Source: Amphritea atlantica (GTDB lineage Bacteria; Pseudomonadota; Gammaproteobacteria; Pseudomonadales; Balneatricaceae). Taken from it: a DNA stretch of 64,000 nt. Location of the stretch: assembly GCF_900111095.1 (NCBI RefSeq), contig NZ_FOGB01000016.1, positions 1 to 64,000 on the forward strand, in the 5' to 3' direction. The notes beneath the pieces were generated by a model, which worked only from the letters and a program-made list of their open reading frames with translations, did no database searches and was not told the origin of the DNA. Each line of letters opens with the position of its first letter. The first letter of the stretch is position 1. A program made the position numbers and the translations under genes. This document shows, piece by piece, positions 49,669 through 58,723 of this stretch.

Positions 49669-49793
49669 TACCTGCCCCACTATCAACCAGCCGGAATACC
49701 GGCCGGTGCATTAAATCACAACCCAGAGCGTAATATAACATACTGATTCAGCGGCGGAAGCAGACGCCCGCACATTCCTGCCAAGATTACCAG

Positions 49794-52115
49794 TCAGGCG
49801 TAATAATCGACCAGAGAAAGACTCTCACTGACAACCGATTCAACCCGGCCATCATCGACAAAATCATTCTGATAACCCGTGAAAGATGAGCCTGAACCGG
49901 AGCCAGAATCATCCCGCTGACCGCCATTGCTATGATCTTCCACTGAAGATTCTGACAGATTTAATCCCTGATCGGCGAACATCTCTCTCAGCCTTGGCAT
50001 ATTTTGTTCCAGAGCCTCCCGAACACTACCGTGGGGCGTATTAAACACCACAGTAACCTGTTCATTTTTAACATGCAGCCGCACATGCAACGACCCAAGC
50101 TCCGGCGGATCAAGCTGAATATCCGCAAACTGACCATTTTTTGACGCCATAACCATCACCCGATCATTCACCGCCTGGCTCCATGCAGCTTCACCGGGGC
50201 GCACTCCATGAGGCATCACCAGCTGAACGGATTCCTGAGAAGGACGAACACCTCTGGATGCTGCTGCCAGAGAGTCGGCAAAACTGGTAAGCTGACTCTC
50301 CTGACGCCCCTCCACACGGCTGGCAGACTCAATACCGCCTGACGATCTATCGGCATCAGCTGCGATCGCTTTTAATTGTTCCCTGACACTATCTGCACTC
50401 AACTGCCCACCAGACAGAGAGGCCGCAGTCGCCTGCATTTGAGACTGAGCCTGAGAAGGAGATGAATCATGACGCGCAGCGGTCTGATTGCTTTGATCCT
50501 GACTCTGAGCCAGATTCTGCGACTGCAAAACCAAACCTTCCGCTGTACGACTCCCCCCCTTATCGGTTTGATTTCGCGTAACGGCTTCACGGTTCCGGTC
50601 TACGCTACTGACTGGCGCCTGAGCGATTGCAGCAGACTCCACTGCAGGCTGACCGGCCATTGCTACCGCCCCCTGCGGACTCTTCTGTTCTGTGCTACCT
50701 GTTAATAGTGAACCGGCAGAGTCACCTGCCTGCTTATCTGCTGGTGACATTCCAACTGCCTCACGCTCTGGCAAGACCTGCGATGAAATGGAGGCCGGTG
50801 TTATTGGTCGAGCCTGCCTATCTTCTGGTGGCGTTCCAACTGCCTCACGCTCTGGCAAGACCTGCGATGAAATGGAGGCCAGTGTCGCTGGTCGAGCCGG
50901 CGTATCTACCGGCTCAGACGCCATACCCTGCTCAGTTGACTGCCTGGCAACCGGAGTATTAGCTGTTTGCTCAACAATCGGAGCCACCGATGCAGGAGCG
51001 GTAACCGACTGCTCGATAGCTGGCGCTATCCCCGCAGCAGGACGCTGTTCGGTCTGTATGTCAGCCGCCACTGCCTGACCGGCCACAACAGTCTCTCCGG
51101 ACCTTACAACTTCGGGCGTCACTGTTAATAACGTCGCATCATTTCTGCCAGCCTCACCAGATTGTTTGTCGCCCGTTTCTGCAGCAGCTCCCGCTGCCCG
51201 GCCGGCTATAACTTCACTAATGACGGTCGCTACAGGACTATCCTGGTAAGCACTCTGATACTGATTGGCTGACACATAGTCAGCCCGCGACATGACAGGG
51301 GACACCGGGTCAGACGCAGAACTATCAGCTTTAGCAACCGGATTCTGCGCTGTCATGTCGACCTGAAGTTGCTGATTTGGCAACGAGCCCTGACCATTGG
51401 TAACTGGCGCTACCTGAACACTTTCAGCCACCGAATTCTCTTCAGCCAAAGGCCGTGTCTGCGAGATGCCTGATACACCACCAGCCGCCTGAGCAGGAAT
51501 TGCATCCATCTGCTGAGACATCCCAGGTTGCTCGACTACACCTCGCTCAGTACGACTATCCGCTGTAGCCAGCTGCTTCAATGCAGAGTCCACCGCCACA
51601 GCCAGATCCGCACGCCGATACTGATCAATCTGCTGCAGCGCATACTCACCTGCTTGCGGAACTACCTGAAGAGCGTCGCTGCTGTCTGCCGACTCAGAAC
51701 GCTTCTGTGAAACTTGCTTAAAGCGCTGATCTAACTGCTGCTCTAACTGTTTTTCCAGCTGCTGGCGCTGCTCCCGCTGCCCAACTGCCCCAGTAGTTTC
51801 TACAGCCGCCTCAGTGACGGTACTACTATCATCCTGCCCCAAACTCGCGACCACATCAGCTGTAGCGGCGCTCCCTGCAGGCAACAACTGGCCACTCTCC
51901 GGCAACTTTTGTCCGCCGCTACCTTGTTGACCACCCAATTGCCCATCACCACCTGGGATCCGTTGCGCCTGTCGCAACGATTCTCCAAAGGACGGTAAAT
52001 TGCTTGTCGCTGCGCCATCACCCGGCGCAATACCGGTTAATACGCCACTGCCTGGTACTGAACCGACATTCAATAGTGATCCGACCCCATTAGGAGCGGA
52101 AAGTGTTTGATCCAT
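49794..52115 (-). CDS. fliK: Flagellar hook-length control protein FliK
   Basis: A 773-residue protein, long for FliK. Residues 1-610 are Gln/Ala/Ser-rich and disordered, the ruler part, with an internal 28-residue tandem duplication. Residues about 630-730 form the Flg_hook domain with VMPHGVRPGEAAWSQAVNDR, the signature LDPPELGSLHVRLHV, and REALEQNMPRLREMF. FliK is exported, measures the hook and triggers the FlhB switch. A sigma-54-like promoter lies just upstream, so it probably has its own transcript, running on into fliL. Confidence 0.93.
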   Translation of the reverse strand: MDQTLSAPNGVGSLLNVGSVPGSGVLTGIAPGDGAATSNLPSFGESLRQAQRIPGGDGQLGGQQGSGGQKLPESGQLLPAGSAATADVVASLGQDDSSTVTEAAVETTGAVGQREQRQQLEKQLEQQLDQRFKQVSQKRSESADSSDALQVVPQAGEYALQQIDQYRRADLAVAVDSALKQLATADSRTERGVVEQPGMSQQMDAIPAQAAGGVSGISQTRPLAEENSVAESVQVAPVTNGQGSLPNQQLQVDMTAQNPVAKADSSASDPVSPVMSRADYVSANQYQSAYQDSPVATVISEVIAGRAAGAAAETGDKQSGEAGRNDATLLTVTPEVVRSGETVVAGQAVAADIQTEQRPAAGIAPAIEQSVTAPASVAPIVEQTANTPVARQSTEQGMASEPVDTPARPATLASISSQVLPEREAVGTPPEDRQARPITPASISSQVLPEREAVGMSPADKQAGDSAGSLLTGSTEQKSPQGAVAMAGQPAVESAAIAQAPVSSVDRNREAVTRNQTDKGGSRTAEGLVLQSQNLAQSQDQSNQTAARHDSSPSQAQSQMQATAASLSGGQLSADSVREQLKAIAADADRSSGGIESASRVEGRQESQLTSFADSLAAASRGVRPSQESVQLVMPHGVRPGEAAWSQAVNDRVMVMASKNGQFADIQLDPPELGSLHVRLHVKNEQVTVVFNTPHGSVREALEQNMPRLREMFADQGLNLSESSVEDHSNGGQRDDSGSGSGSSFTGYQNDFVDDGRVESVVSESLSLVDYYA
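50728..50895 (-). repeat. 84-base tandem duplication inside fliK
   Basis: Two adjacent copies with an 84-base period; a 47-base stretch starting at 50750 and again at 50834 is identical. The duplication is in frame (28 residues, each with ASISSQVLPEREAVG) within the disordered part of FliK, so it lengthens the protein without breaking it. Confidence 0.85.
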
Positions 52116-52154
52116 ACTGCGTTCTCCGGCAGAGTTCTATCCACTGAGTTATTA

Positions 52155-52169
52155 GCATAATCAGTGCCA
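52155..52169 (-). promoter_or_regulatory. Sigma-54-type promoter for fliK
   Basis: The minus strand reads TGGCACTGATTATGC: a full -24 TGGCAC, correct 10-base GG-to-GC gap and -12 ATGC instead of TTGC. Transcription would begin about 28 bases before the fliK ATG, in the 78-base gap after fliJ. Confidence 0.55.
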
Positions 52170-52193
52170 GATACTCCGGGAGAAGCAGAAACA

Positions 52194-52637
52194 TCAGATA
52201 AAAGGCGGGCGGATTAACTGCGAACGTTCATCCAGTTCTTTTTGAAGTTGCTTTTCAGCTTGTAGAGATTCTTCGCGCCTGAGCTTATCAACCAGCATCT
52301 CAACCGCTTTAAAATGCTGATAAGCACTCTGCCAATACTCCTTTACCTTCTCTAGCTGAGCACGATCCGTCTGCAGGGCTTTTTCCTGCTGCTGTACAGC
52401 ACCACTTAACTTTTGCATGAAGGCCTGATGAGTCTCAATCTGCCCGGGTGAAATACCCGAAGCCCCCACCTGATAGAAACTATTGGCATAGTCAGCGTGA
52501 TAGCTTCGAAGCTGCTCCAGCGTCGCCTCCCCCTGTTGAACTCGGGACTGGGACTGACTTAACCACTGATCCGCCTGTTTACGCTTACGCTCGGCAAGAT
52601 CGAGCACTACCTGCAACCGCTTTGACCGTTTTTTCAC
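52194..52637 (-). CDS. fliJ: Flagellar export chaperone FliJ
   Basis: A 147-residue protein that is almost entirely coiled coil ([20 protein letters not shown] at the start, repeated Lys/Glu/Gln heptads). FliJ is the stalk-like subunit linking the FliI ATPase to FlhA. The GTG start overlaps the fliI stop (GTGA). Confidence 0.92.
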   Translation of the reverse strand: MKKRSKRLQVVLDLAERKRKQADQWLSQSQSRVQQGEATLEQLRSYHADYANSFYQVGASGISPGQIETHQAFMQKLSGAVQQQEKALQTDRAQLEKVKEYWQSAYQHFKAVEMLVDKLRREESLQAEKQLQKELDERSQLIRPPFI

Positions 52638-54031
52638 TGCGTCTGATTACCCATAGCAATATTCTGCCGCCCCTGCTGATCAGTGGTATTCGTATTGCCG
52701 GGATTAGGCGTCAACACCATCGCCAGGTCGGTAAGACTCTTTTGAAACGCATAGGCTTCATCCAGCCCCTGCTGCAGAAAAGCATTCATCAGCGGCATCC
52801 GCTCAACTGCAAAATCAGTCTCGGCATCGCTGCCCCTGACATAAGCACCGATAGAGATCAGATCGCTGTTTTGCTGAAATTTAGAGTAGAGCTGCTTAAA
52901 CCCCATGGCTGCTTTAAGGTGGTCTGAACTGACGATCTGCGGCATCGCACGACTGATTGATTGTTCAATATCAATAGCGGGATAGTGCCCCCGTTCCGCC
53001 AGTGTCCGGGACAACACTATATGACCATCCAGAATAGCCCGGGCGGAGTCAGCGATGGGATCCTGCTGATCATCCCCCTCGGTCAGTACGGTATAGAATG
53101 CGGTGATTGAGCCACCACCCTTATCACCATTACCCGCGCGTTCCACCAGCTTAGGCAGTTTGGCAAACACCGAAGGCGGATACCCTTTGGTTGCCGGAGG
53201 CTCGCCGACAGCCAGGGCGATCTCCCGCTGCGCCTGAGCATAACGGGTCAGCGAATCCATCAGCAGAAGAACATTTTTCCCATGTTCCCGGTAATATTCT
53301 GCCAACCGGGTGGCCAACTGAGCAGCCCTGAGACGCATCAGCGGCGACTCGTCCGCAGGAGACGCCACCACGACAGCACGACGCATCCCCTCCTCACCAA
53401 GGCTGTGATCGATAAACTCCTTTACCTCCCGACCACGCTCCCCGATCAGCCCCACAACGACAATATCCGCCTCAGTAAAACGGGTCATCATCCCCAGCAG
53501 CACACTTTTACCCACACCACTGCCCGCAAACAGCCCCAGCCGCTGCCCCCGGCCAACACTCAACAACGAGTTAATTGCGCGAATACCCACATCCAGCGTC
53601 TGTCTGATAGGCTGTCGACTAAGAGGATTAATATTGCGCCCCTGAAGCGGCACTGTGGTCTTACACCCCAACGGACCGAGACTATCCAGCGGTTTGCCAA
53701 CCCCATTTATGACCCGACCAAGCAGTTCAAAGCCGACCTCAACATCGCCCCCGCCCTGCATTGGACTGACCCGCGCTCCCGGCGCCAACCCCTCCAGCAG
53801 ATCAACAGGCATCAGATAGATCCGGTCACCGGAAAAACCGACAACCTCTGCCTCTACCGGTTCTCCATGCGGAGGATAGATAAGGCAGTACTCCCCCATA
53901 GAAGCCTTGATTCCCACCGCTTCAAGAGTTAAACCGATCAAACGTGTTATCTGCCCGTGAGCCACAGGCGCAGGTATCTGATAGTCCAGTCCCCGCAAGC
54001 GGGACAGACGTTTCAGCAGTTGATCATTCAT
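52634..54031 (-). CDS. fliI: Flagellar export ATPase FliI
   Basis: A 465-residue F1-beta-like ATPase with Walker A AGSGVGKS (169-176), [15 protein letters not shown] and the C-terminal fold. It powers unloading of export substrates from chaperones. The ATG at 54031 is chosen; it overlaps the end of fliH by eight bases, and an earlier in-frame start would add 13 residues wholly inside fliH. Confidence 0.97.
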   Translation of the reverse strand: MNDQLLKRLSRLRGLDYQIPAPVAHGQITRLIGLTLEAVGIKASMGEYCLIYPPHGEPVEAEVVGFSGDRIYLMPVDLLEGLAPGARVSPMQGGGDVEVGFELLGRVINGVGKPLDSLGPLGCKTTVPLQGRNINPLSRQPIRQTLDVGIRAINSLLSVGRGQRLGLFAGSGVGKSVLLGMMTRFTEADIVVVGLIGERGREVKEFIDHSLGEEGMRRAVVVASPADESPLMRLRAAQLATRLAEYYREHGKNVLLLMDSLTRYAQAQREIALAVGEPPATKGYPPSVFAKLPKLVERAGNGDKGGGSITAFYTVLTEGDDQQDPIADSARAILDGHIVLSRTLAERGHYPAIDIEQSISRAMPQIVSSDHLKAAMGFKQLYSKFQQNSDLISIGAYVRGSDAETDFAVERMPLMNAFLQQGLDEAYAFQKSLTDLAMVLTPNPGNTNTTDQQGRQNIAMGNQTQ

Positions 54032-54794
54032 GAGATTCCGGTGACTGAACGGAAGGGTCGGCCGCTTCATCCAACTGACTCAGCGCGCTACGTAAACGGG
54101 ATGCTGCAGCACCAAAGCGTCGCTCAACTGTATTATCGAGCAAGCCATAACCATTGACGACTTTGCAGCCTCCCCGGGTGACCGAGGGTTCTTCTACCAG
54201 CGTCCAGTTTTCATTCAGCGCGAGCAAAGGCTCCAGCACCGGCACATCACCCGGGTTAAGAATGATTTTGATCTCAGCTCCGGTCTGGGGTAACTGCGCG
54301 ATCGCATCCTCAACCGCCTTAATCACCGCTTCACCGTCCTGCTCTATCTGCGCCCCGATCACCGCTTCGCTTAACTCAGTAATCAGCTCGACCACCAGTT
54401 GCTCCATCTGAGCATTCACCTGCTGTAACGGCTTATCCAACTGCTGCTGCAATGCTCTTAGCAGTTGTAGCTGAGTGTCGATCTCAGCCTGCGATGCTGC
54501 CAGCCCTTCCTGGTGACCTGCTGCACGCCCCTCTTCAAGCCCCTGCTGTACGCCCTCTTCACGCCCCTGTTGCAGGCCTTCCTGATAAGCATCCTCACGA
54601 ATCTTTTCAAGCTCAGAGAGCTTCAGGCGGCCATCGACCACCTCTTCAACCGCTTCCTCTTCAACCGGCTCAGGTTTGCGTTGCAGCCCCACCACGTGAT
54701 GGCTCTGCACCACCGGCAGCGTCCACAATGCCGCCGCCCGGGCATCCTCTGCACGAATTCTGATAACCGATTTATCGATCGCCTTCATTCGCAT
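54024..54794 (-). CDS. fliH: Flagellar export ATPase regulator FliH
   Basis: A 256-residue protein with a central segment rich in Gly/Glu/Gln repeats ([20 protein letters not shown], about 94-113), the GxxxG helix typical of FliH, and a C-terminal vATPase-E-like domain. FliH holds FliI and docks it on FliN. The start overlaps the fliG stop (TAATG); a second ATG two codons on is also possible. Confidence 0.93.
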   Translation of the reverse strand: MRMKAIDKSVIRIRAEDARAAALWTLPVVQSHHVVGLQRKPEPVEEEAVEEVVDGRLKLSELEKIREDAYQEGLQQGREEGVQQGLEEGRAAGHQEGLAASQAEIDTQLQLLRALQQQLDKPLQQVNAQMEQLVVELITELSEAVIGAQIEQDGEAVIKAVEDAIAQLPQTGAEIKIILNPGDVPVLEPLLALNENWTLVEEPSVTRGGCKVVNGYGLLDNTVERRFGAAASRLRSALSQLDEAADPSVQSPESHE

Positions 54795-55810
54795 TACATC
54801 ATCTCTTCGCCGCCACTACCCAGCACGATTTCACCCTCATCAGCCAGTCGGCGAGCAACATTAAGAATCTCTTTCTGAGCATCTTCCACTTCACTGACAC
54901 GCACCGGACCTTTTGCTTCAAGATCATCTCGCAGCAGCTCGGCAGCACGTTTCGACATATTTTTGAAAATTTTGTCCTGCAACCCGGTTTCCGCACCTTT
55001 CAGTGCAACCACCAGAGTATCGGTGTTGATCTCGCGCAGGATCACCTGAATACCGCGATCCTCAACATCGATCAGATTATCGAAGACAAACATCATCTCA
55101 GAGATCTGATCACCCAGCGCTTCATCCACTTCACGGATTTTCTCCATCAGTTCCTGCTCAATATTACTATCGAAGTAGTTCATAATATTGGCAGTGGTTT
55201 TCAGACCACCCAGACTGGCACTCTGACTGCTGGCGCCGGAGAACTGCGATTCGAGTATGTCATTCAGCTCCTGCAATGCCGATGGCTGAATCTGATCAAG
55301 CGAGGTAATCCTCATCATAATTTCCAGACGCACATTCTCATCAAACCGCTGCAATACATGCGCTGCCTGGTCGGGGTCCAGATAGGCGATAACCACCGCC
55401 TGAATCTGCGGATGTTCATAACGGATAATCTCGGCAACCTGCCGCGAGTCCATCCACTTCAGACTTTCAAGACCTGAAGTATTGGTGGTCATCAGAATAC
55501 GATCAACCAGCGTCTGAGCCCGATCACTCCCCAGCGCCTGGCTCAGCATCTCTTTGATATAGTGGTCATTATTAATACCGATACTGGTCTGATCGCTGAT
55601 CGCTTCCATAAAGTCAGCCATCACCGCTTCGACCGTGGACTGAGGGATATTATCCAGATTACTCATGGTGAGCCCCAGCTGCTGCACCTCTTTCTGCCCC
55701 AGATAGCGCAGCACCTCTGCCGCATCAGCCTCCCCCAGCGAAATAAGCAACACCGCCGCTTTCTGAACGTTCGTCAGCTCAACACCGGATTCAGTTACCT
55801 GATCATTCAT
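54794..55810 (-). CDS. fliG: Flagellar motor switch protein FliG
   Basis: A 338-residue protein with three FliG domains: N-terminal FliF-binding (VQKAAVLLISLGEADAAEVL), middle domain with the EHPQ motif, and C-terminal torque domain (QISEMMFVFDNLIDVEDRGI) with conserved charged residues that meet MotA. The ATG at 55810 overlaps the fliF stop; a TTG two codons upstream is the alternative. Confidence 0.97.
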   Translation of the reverse strand: MNDQVTESGVELTNVQKAAVLLISLGEADAAEVLRYLGQKEVQQLGLTMSNLDNIPQSTVEAVMADFMEAISDQTSIGINNDHYIKEMLSQALGSDRAQTLVDRILMTTNTSGLESLKWMDSRQVAEIIRYEHPQIQAVVIAYLDPDQAAHVLQRFDENVRLEIMMRITSLDQIQPSALQELNDILESQFSGASSQSASLGGLKTTANIMNYFDSNIEQELMEKIREVDEALGDQISEMMFVFDNLIDVEDRGIQVILREINTDTLVVALKGAETGLQDKIFKNMSKRAAELLRDDLEAKGPVRVSEVEDAQKEILNVARRLADEGEIVLGSGGEEMM

Positions 55811-57503
55811 TCTCAATCACCCACTGACGTATTGCCTGTGCCACTTTGGCTGGATCTTCTGCAATCATACTGCGTATTGCATTCATCTGATATTCATAGG
55901 TTTCATTCGGAGTCGGTGCTAGCGCGTTATCAATACCACTGAACGTCACCTGATCAGCCGATATGCCACTCATATCCAGAGATTCAAGCTCTGACGCCAT
56001 ATCAGCTTCAGTCTTAACCGCTGCTCCCTCCGCTGCCGCTTTATGGGCCGCACTGACCGCCAGATTTTTCATTATCGGGCGCAACACACCAAACACCAAC
56101 AGCAGGACAAACAGACCACCCAGTATCTGCTTAGCAAGATCGAGCACCCACTCCTGCTTCCAGATAGGGATCTCCTCTTCCTGATACACCTCAGGCACGG
56201 CGAAAGGCGAGTTGATTACGCTCACACTGTCCCCCCGGACAGCGGAATAACCAACGGCATCCTTAACCAGTATAGTCAATCGATCCAGTTCATTCTGATC
56301 CCAGGCACTTCGGGTTGTCTCACCGCCATCAGGACTGGTCGTAGGAATATCATCAACCACCACCGCCACGGACAGCCGGTTAATCTGACCCATCTGGTGC
56401 TTGGTGTAGCTGATGGACCGATCAAGCTCATAGTTGCGGGTCGCCTGTGAGCGGGCATTTTTCGGTCCACTCGGCCGCGCAACAACGCCTTCATTCTGAA
56501 TAGGCAGACCGTTAGCCCCTACCTCCGGCACTGAACTCGCTCCGGGAGGCTGATTTGACAATGCCCCGGGTACGCCACCTGCAGCGGCCTGTCCGGTTGT
56601 GCTTTCATCCAGCACCTGCTCACTGCGCAGCGCAGGAAGATCCGGGTTATAGATCTCATCGGTCTGCTCAACGGCGGTAAAGTCAATATCAGCAGAGACC
56701 TCGGCCCGGTAACGCCCCAACCCCACTACCGGCTGTAAAATACTGTTCACCCGATTAACCAGGGTTTCCTCTATTCTACGGGTATATTCCAGCTGTTTAG
56801 CCGCCAGAACCACATCGGTATCCATATCCCGGGTATTCAGCAGGCGCCCTTTCTGATCAACAACGGTTACATCTTCACTGGAAAGCTCTGGAATACTGGA
56901 GGCAACCAGATTGGTAATCGCTTCCACCTGGATTGGCTCCAGCCGCTTACCAGCGACCAGGTCGAGAAACACCGATGCCGTAGGCTTACGCTGATCGCGC
57001 ACAAACACTGACTGCTTCGGCAGCGCCAAATGTACCCGGGCGCTTCGCACCGCCAGCATACTGGTCACCGTACGAGCCAGCTCACCCTCGAGTCCACGCC
57101 GGTAACGGGCATTTTCCATAAACTGACTGGTGCCCAACCCCTGCTCTTTATCCAGCAGCTCAAAGCCCACCGTGTTATCGTTGGTAAACCCTTCAGCAGC
57201 GAGGCGTAATCGCGCTTTGTGCAGATACTCATCCGCTACCAGAATGTTGTGTCCGGTTGAATCAAACTTATAGGGAATACCATTCAACTGCAGCTGTTCA
57301 ACGATCTGATTGGCATCTGCATAGGAGACATTATTGTAGAGCACCCGATAATCCGGCTCCTGAGACCAGAGCACAACTGCAAAGCCGATCGCAATAGTGG
57401 CCGCAAGCCCCACCATCAGACCTAACTGACGCACCAGTCCCAAGCGGTTAAAGCCAAAGGCTACCGACCCACCTGTTCCTGCCTGCACTGTTGCGCTCTC
57501 CAT
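55803..57503 (-). CDS. fliF: Flagellar MS-ring protein FliF
   Basis: A 566-residue protein with two membrane helices (about 28-47 and 450-472), the YscJ-like periplasmic ring-building domains between them (VLYNNVSYADANQIVEQL, VFVRDQRKPTASVFLDL) and a cytoplasmic C-terminal tail (ending QAIRQWVIENE) that binds FliG. It nucleates basal body assembly. Fifty-three bases follow fliE. Confidence 0.97.
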   Translation of the reverse strand: MESATVQAGTGGSVAFGFNRLGLVRQLGLMVGLAATIAIGFAVVLWSQEPDYRVLYNNVSYADANQIVEQLQLNGIPYKFDSTGHNILVADEYLHKARLRLAAEGFTNDNTVGFELLDKEQGLGTSQFMENARYRRGLEGELARTVTSMLAVRSARVHLALPKQSVFVRDQRKPTASVFLDLVAGKRLEPIQVEAITNLVASSIPELSSEDVTVVDQKGRLLNTRDMDTDVVLAAKQLEYTRRIEETLVNRVNSILQPVVGLGRYRAEVSADIDFTAVEQTDEIYNPDLPALRSEQVLDESTTGQAAAGGVPGALSNQPPGASSVPEVGANGLPIQNEGVVARPSGPKNARSQATRNYELDRSISYTKHQMGQINRLSVAVVVDDIPTTSPDGGETTRSAWDQNELDRLTILVKDAVGYSAVRGDSVSVINSPFAVPEVYQEEEIPIWKQEWVLDLAKQILGGLFVLLLVFGVLRPIMKNLAVSAAHKAAAEGAAVKTEADMASELESLDMSGISADQVTFSGIDNALAPTPNETYEYQMNAIRSMIAEDPAKVAQAIRQWVIENE

Positions 57504-57556
57504 CTAACCCGACACCCTGATGCTACTGCTGCATATTGTTGTGTTTATCAAACTAA

Positions 57557-57910
57557 TCAGATCGGCATTTTCATAACGTCTTCATAGGCGCTGACCATCT
57601 TATTACGCACCTGAGTCAGTGCCTGAAAAGAGACCGATGCTTTTTCCATACTGATCATCACCTGATGCAGGTCGACACCCGCAACACCCTGTTCATAAGC
57701 GGTCGCCAGTTTTTTGGCGTGTGCCTGAGAGTTGTTTACCCCGTCTATCGCTCCCTTGAACAGATCAGCAAAACTCTCTCCGCTCTGCTCTCCGGCAACA
57801 GGACGAATGGAATTTGGCTGCGGAATATTAGACGAAACACCCTGCTGAACCTGCATCTTCACTTCTCGCATCTGCTGCAAAACGGCGTTGATGTCTGCAC
57901 GCTCAACCAT
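57557..57910 (-). CDS. fliE: Flagellar hook-basal body adapter protein FliE
   Basis: A 117-residue protein ending in the FliE core (VDLHQVMISMEKASVSFQAL, then VRNKMVSAYEDVMKMPI). FliE joins the MS ring/export gate to the rod. It opens the fliEFGHIJ operon, with promoter-like sequences 30-70 bases upstream and GGAGGGG before the ATG. Confidence 0.96.
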   Translation of the reverse strand: MVERADINAVLQQMREVKMQVQQGVSSNIPQPNSIRPVAGEQSGESFADLFKGAIDGVNNSQAHAKKLATAYEQGVAGVDLHQVMISMEKASVSFQALTQVRNKMVSAYEDVMKMPI

Positions 57911-57939
57911 AGACCCCTCCAGAATGGCAATATATTGAC

Positions 57940-57981
57940 ATTATAAGATTGAATAGCTACTTAGCAAGCAACAAAACAACC
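57940..57981 (-). promoter_or_regulatory. Overlapping sigma-54- and sigma-70-like promoters for the fliE operon
   Basis: On the minus strand AGG-N10-GC with TTGC at -12 (57968-57981) resembles a sigma-54 site, though the -24 half reads AGGTTG. Just downstream TTGCTA (57962-57967) and TATAAT (57940-57945) are spaced by 16 bases like a sigma-70 promoter. Either could serve fliE 30-45 bases on; flagellar genes of this class are usually sigma-54 dependent in polar flagellates. Confidence 0.45.
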
Positions 57982-57996
57982 TATTCGCCAAAAATA

Positions 57997-58014
57997 TGAC
58001 ACAAATCTGTGTCA
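57997..58014. promoter_or_regulatory. Palindrome upstream of the fliE promoter
   Basis: TGACACAAATCTGTGTCA is an inverted repeat of TGACACA around a four-base centre, located 16 bases upstream of the predicted -24 element. It has the size and symmetry of a dimeric regulator site. The regulator is unknown. Confidence 0.5.
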
Positions 58015-58041
58015 ATTTTTAATCTCATCTGAGTATAAAGC

Positions 58042-58065
58042 AAAAAACGAGCCATAGGCCCGTTT
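58042..58065 (-). terminator. Terminator after the exonuclease gene
   Basis: AAACGAGCC and GGCCCGTTT pair (one mismatch) around ATA, flanked on both sides by A/T runs, so it can end minus-strand transcripts of the exonuclease operon before fliE (T-run CGTTTTTT on that strand) and might work in both directions. Confidence 0.6.
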
Positions 58066-58089
58066 GTTTTTTGACGTATTCCTGTTTTT

Positions 58090-58716
58090 TTATCCTGCCG
58101 CTGGCGGCTCACCATATTTTAACCGCACATACATCAACGCCACAGTAATCGCATCCCCCAGCGCCGTATGCCGCTCCAGCATCGGAATATCGAGACGCTT
58201 GGAAATGGTATCAAAGCGCAGATCGATATCGCCGCCAACATAGCGCCACTTGATAATATCGTGGTAGACATGGGATAACTCAATCGCTTTTCCCGGCAGT
58301 CCAAAGCCATAACGGGGACGCAGGTATTTCTCCAGCATACGCACATCATAGTTAACGTAATACCCCAGAATCGGACGATTGCCGACAAACTCCAGCAGCC
58401 GCTCCAGTGCTTCATCCATATAGACACCGTCGGCCAGATCGGCAGCACGGATTTTATGAATCTTAATGGAGTCTCCGGTAAGACTCTTTGGCGGTTTAAG
58501 TTTTATATCCAGCCGGTCGCTGGTGATCACTTTCCGGCCCTTGATCTTTACCGCGCCAATCGACAGTATCTCACCCTCTTTCACATTCAGACTGGTGGTT
58601 TCACAATCCAGTGAAACCACCTCATCCCCGTCATAGGGCTGAAACAGGTGCGCATATGGACCATTTTTATGATCCATCCGGTCTTTCATTTTTCTTATAG
58701 TTCTGGGAATAATCAT
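58090..58716 (-). CDS. 3'-5' exonuclease, DNA polymerase III epsilon-like (DEDDh)
   Basis: A 208-residue exonuclease domain with Asp37 and Glu39 in LDCETTSL, Asp124 in NYDVRML, and His183/Asp188 in HTALGDAI, the complete DEDDh set. It is not DnaQ itself (no clamp-binding tail is seen and the first 30 residues are unlike it). It lies seven bases after the DUF294 gene in an operon with a solute symporter, an arrangement seen also in Pseudomonas (PA3232-PA3235). Its role in that operon is unknown. Confidence 0.9.
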   Translation of the reverse strand: MIIPRTIRKMKDRMDHKNGPYAHLFQPYDGDEVVSLDCETTSLNVKEGEILSIGAVKIKGRKVITSDRLDIKLKPPKSLTGDSIKIHKIRAADLADGVYMDEALERLLEFVGNRPILGYYVNYDVRMLEKYLRPRYGFGLPGKAIELSHVYHDIIKWRYVGGDIDLRFDTISKRLDIPMLERHTALGDAITVALMYVRLKYGEPPAAG

Positions 58717-58723
58717 ATTCCGT

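Noticed and set aside
49700-49790. Sigma-54 promoter before fliL
   Set aside because: The closest match, TTGGCAGGAATGTGC, has nine rather than ten bases between GG and GC.
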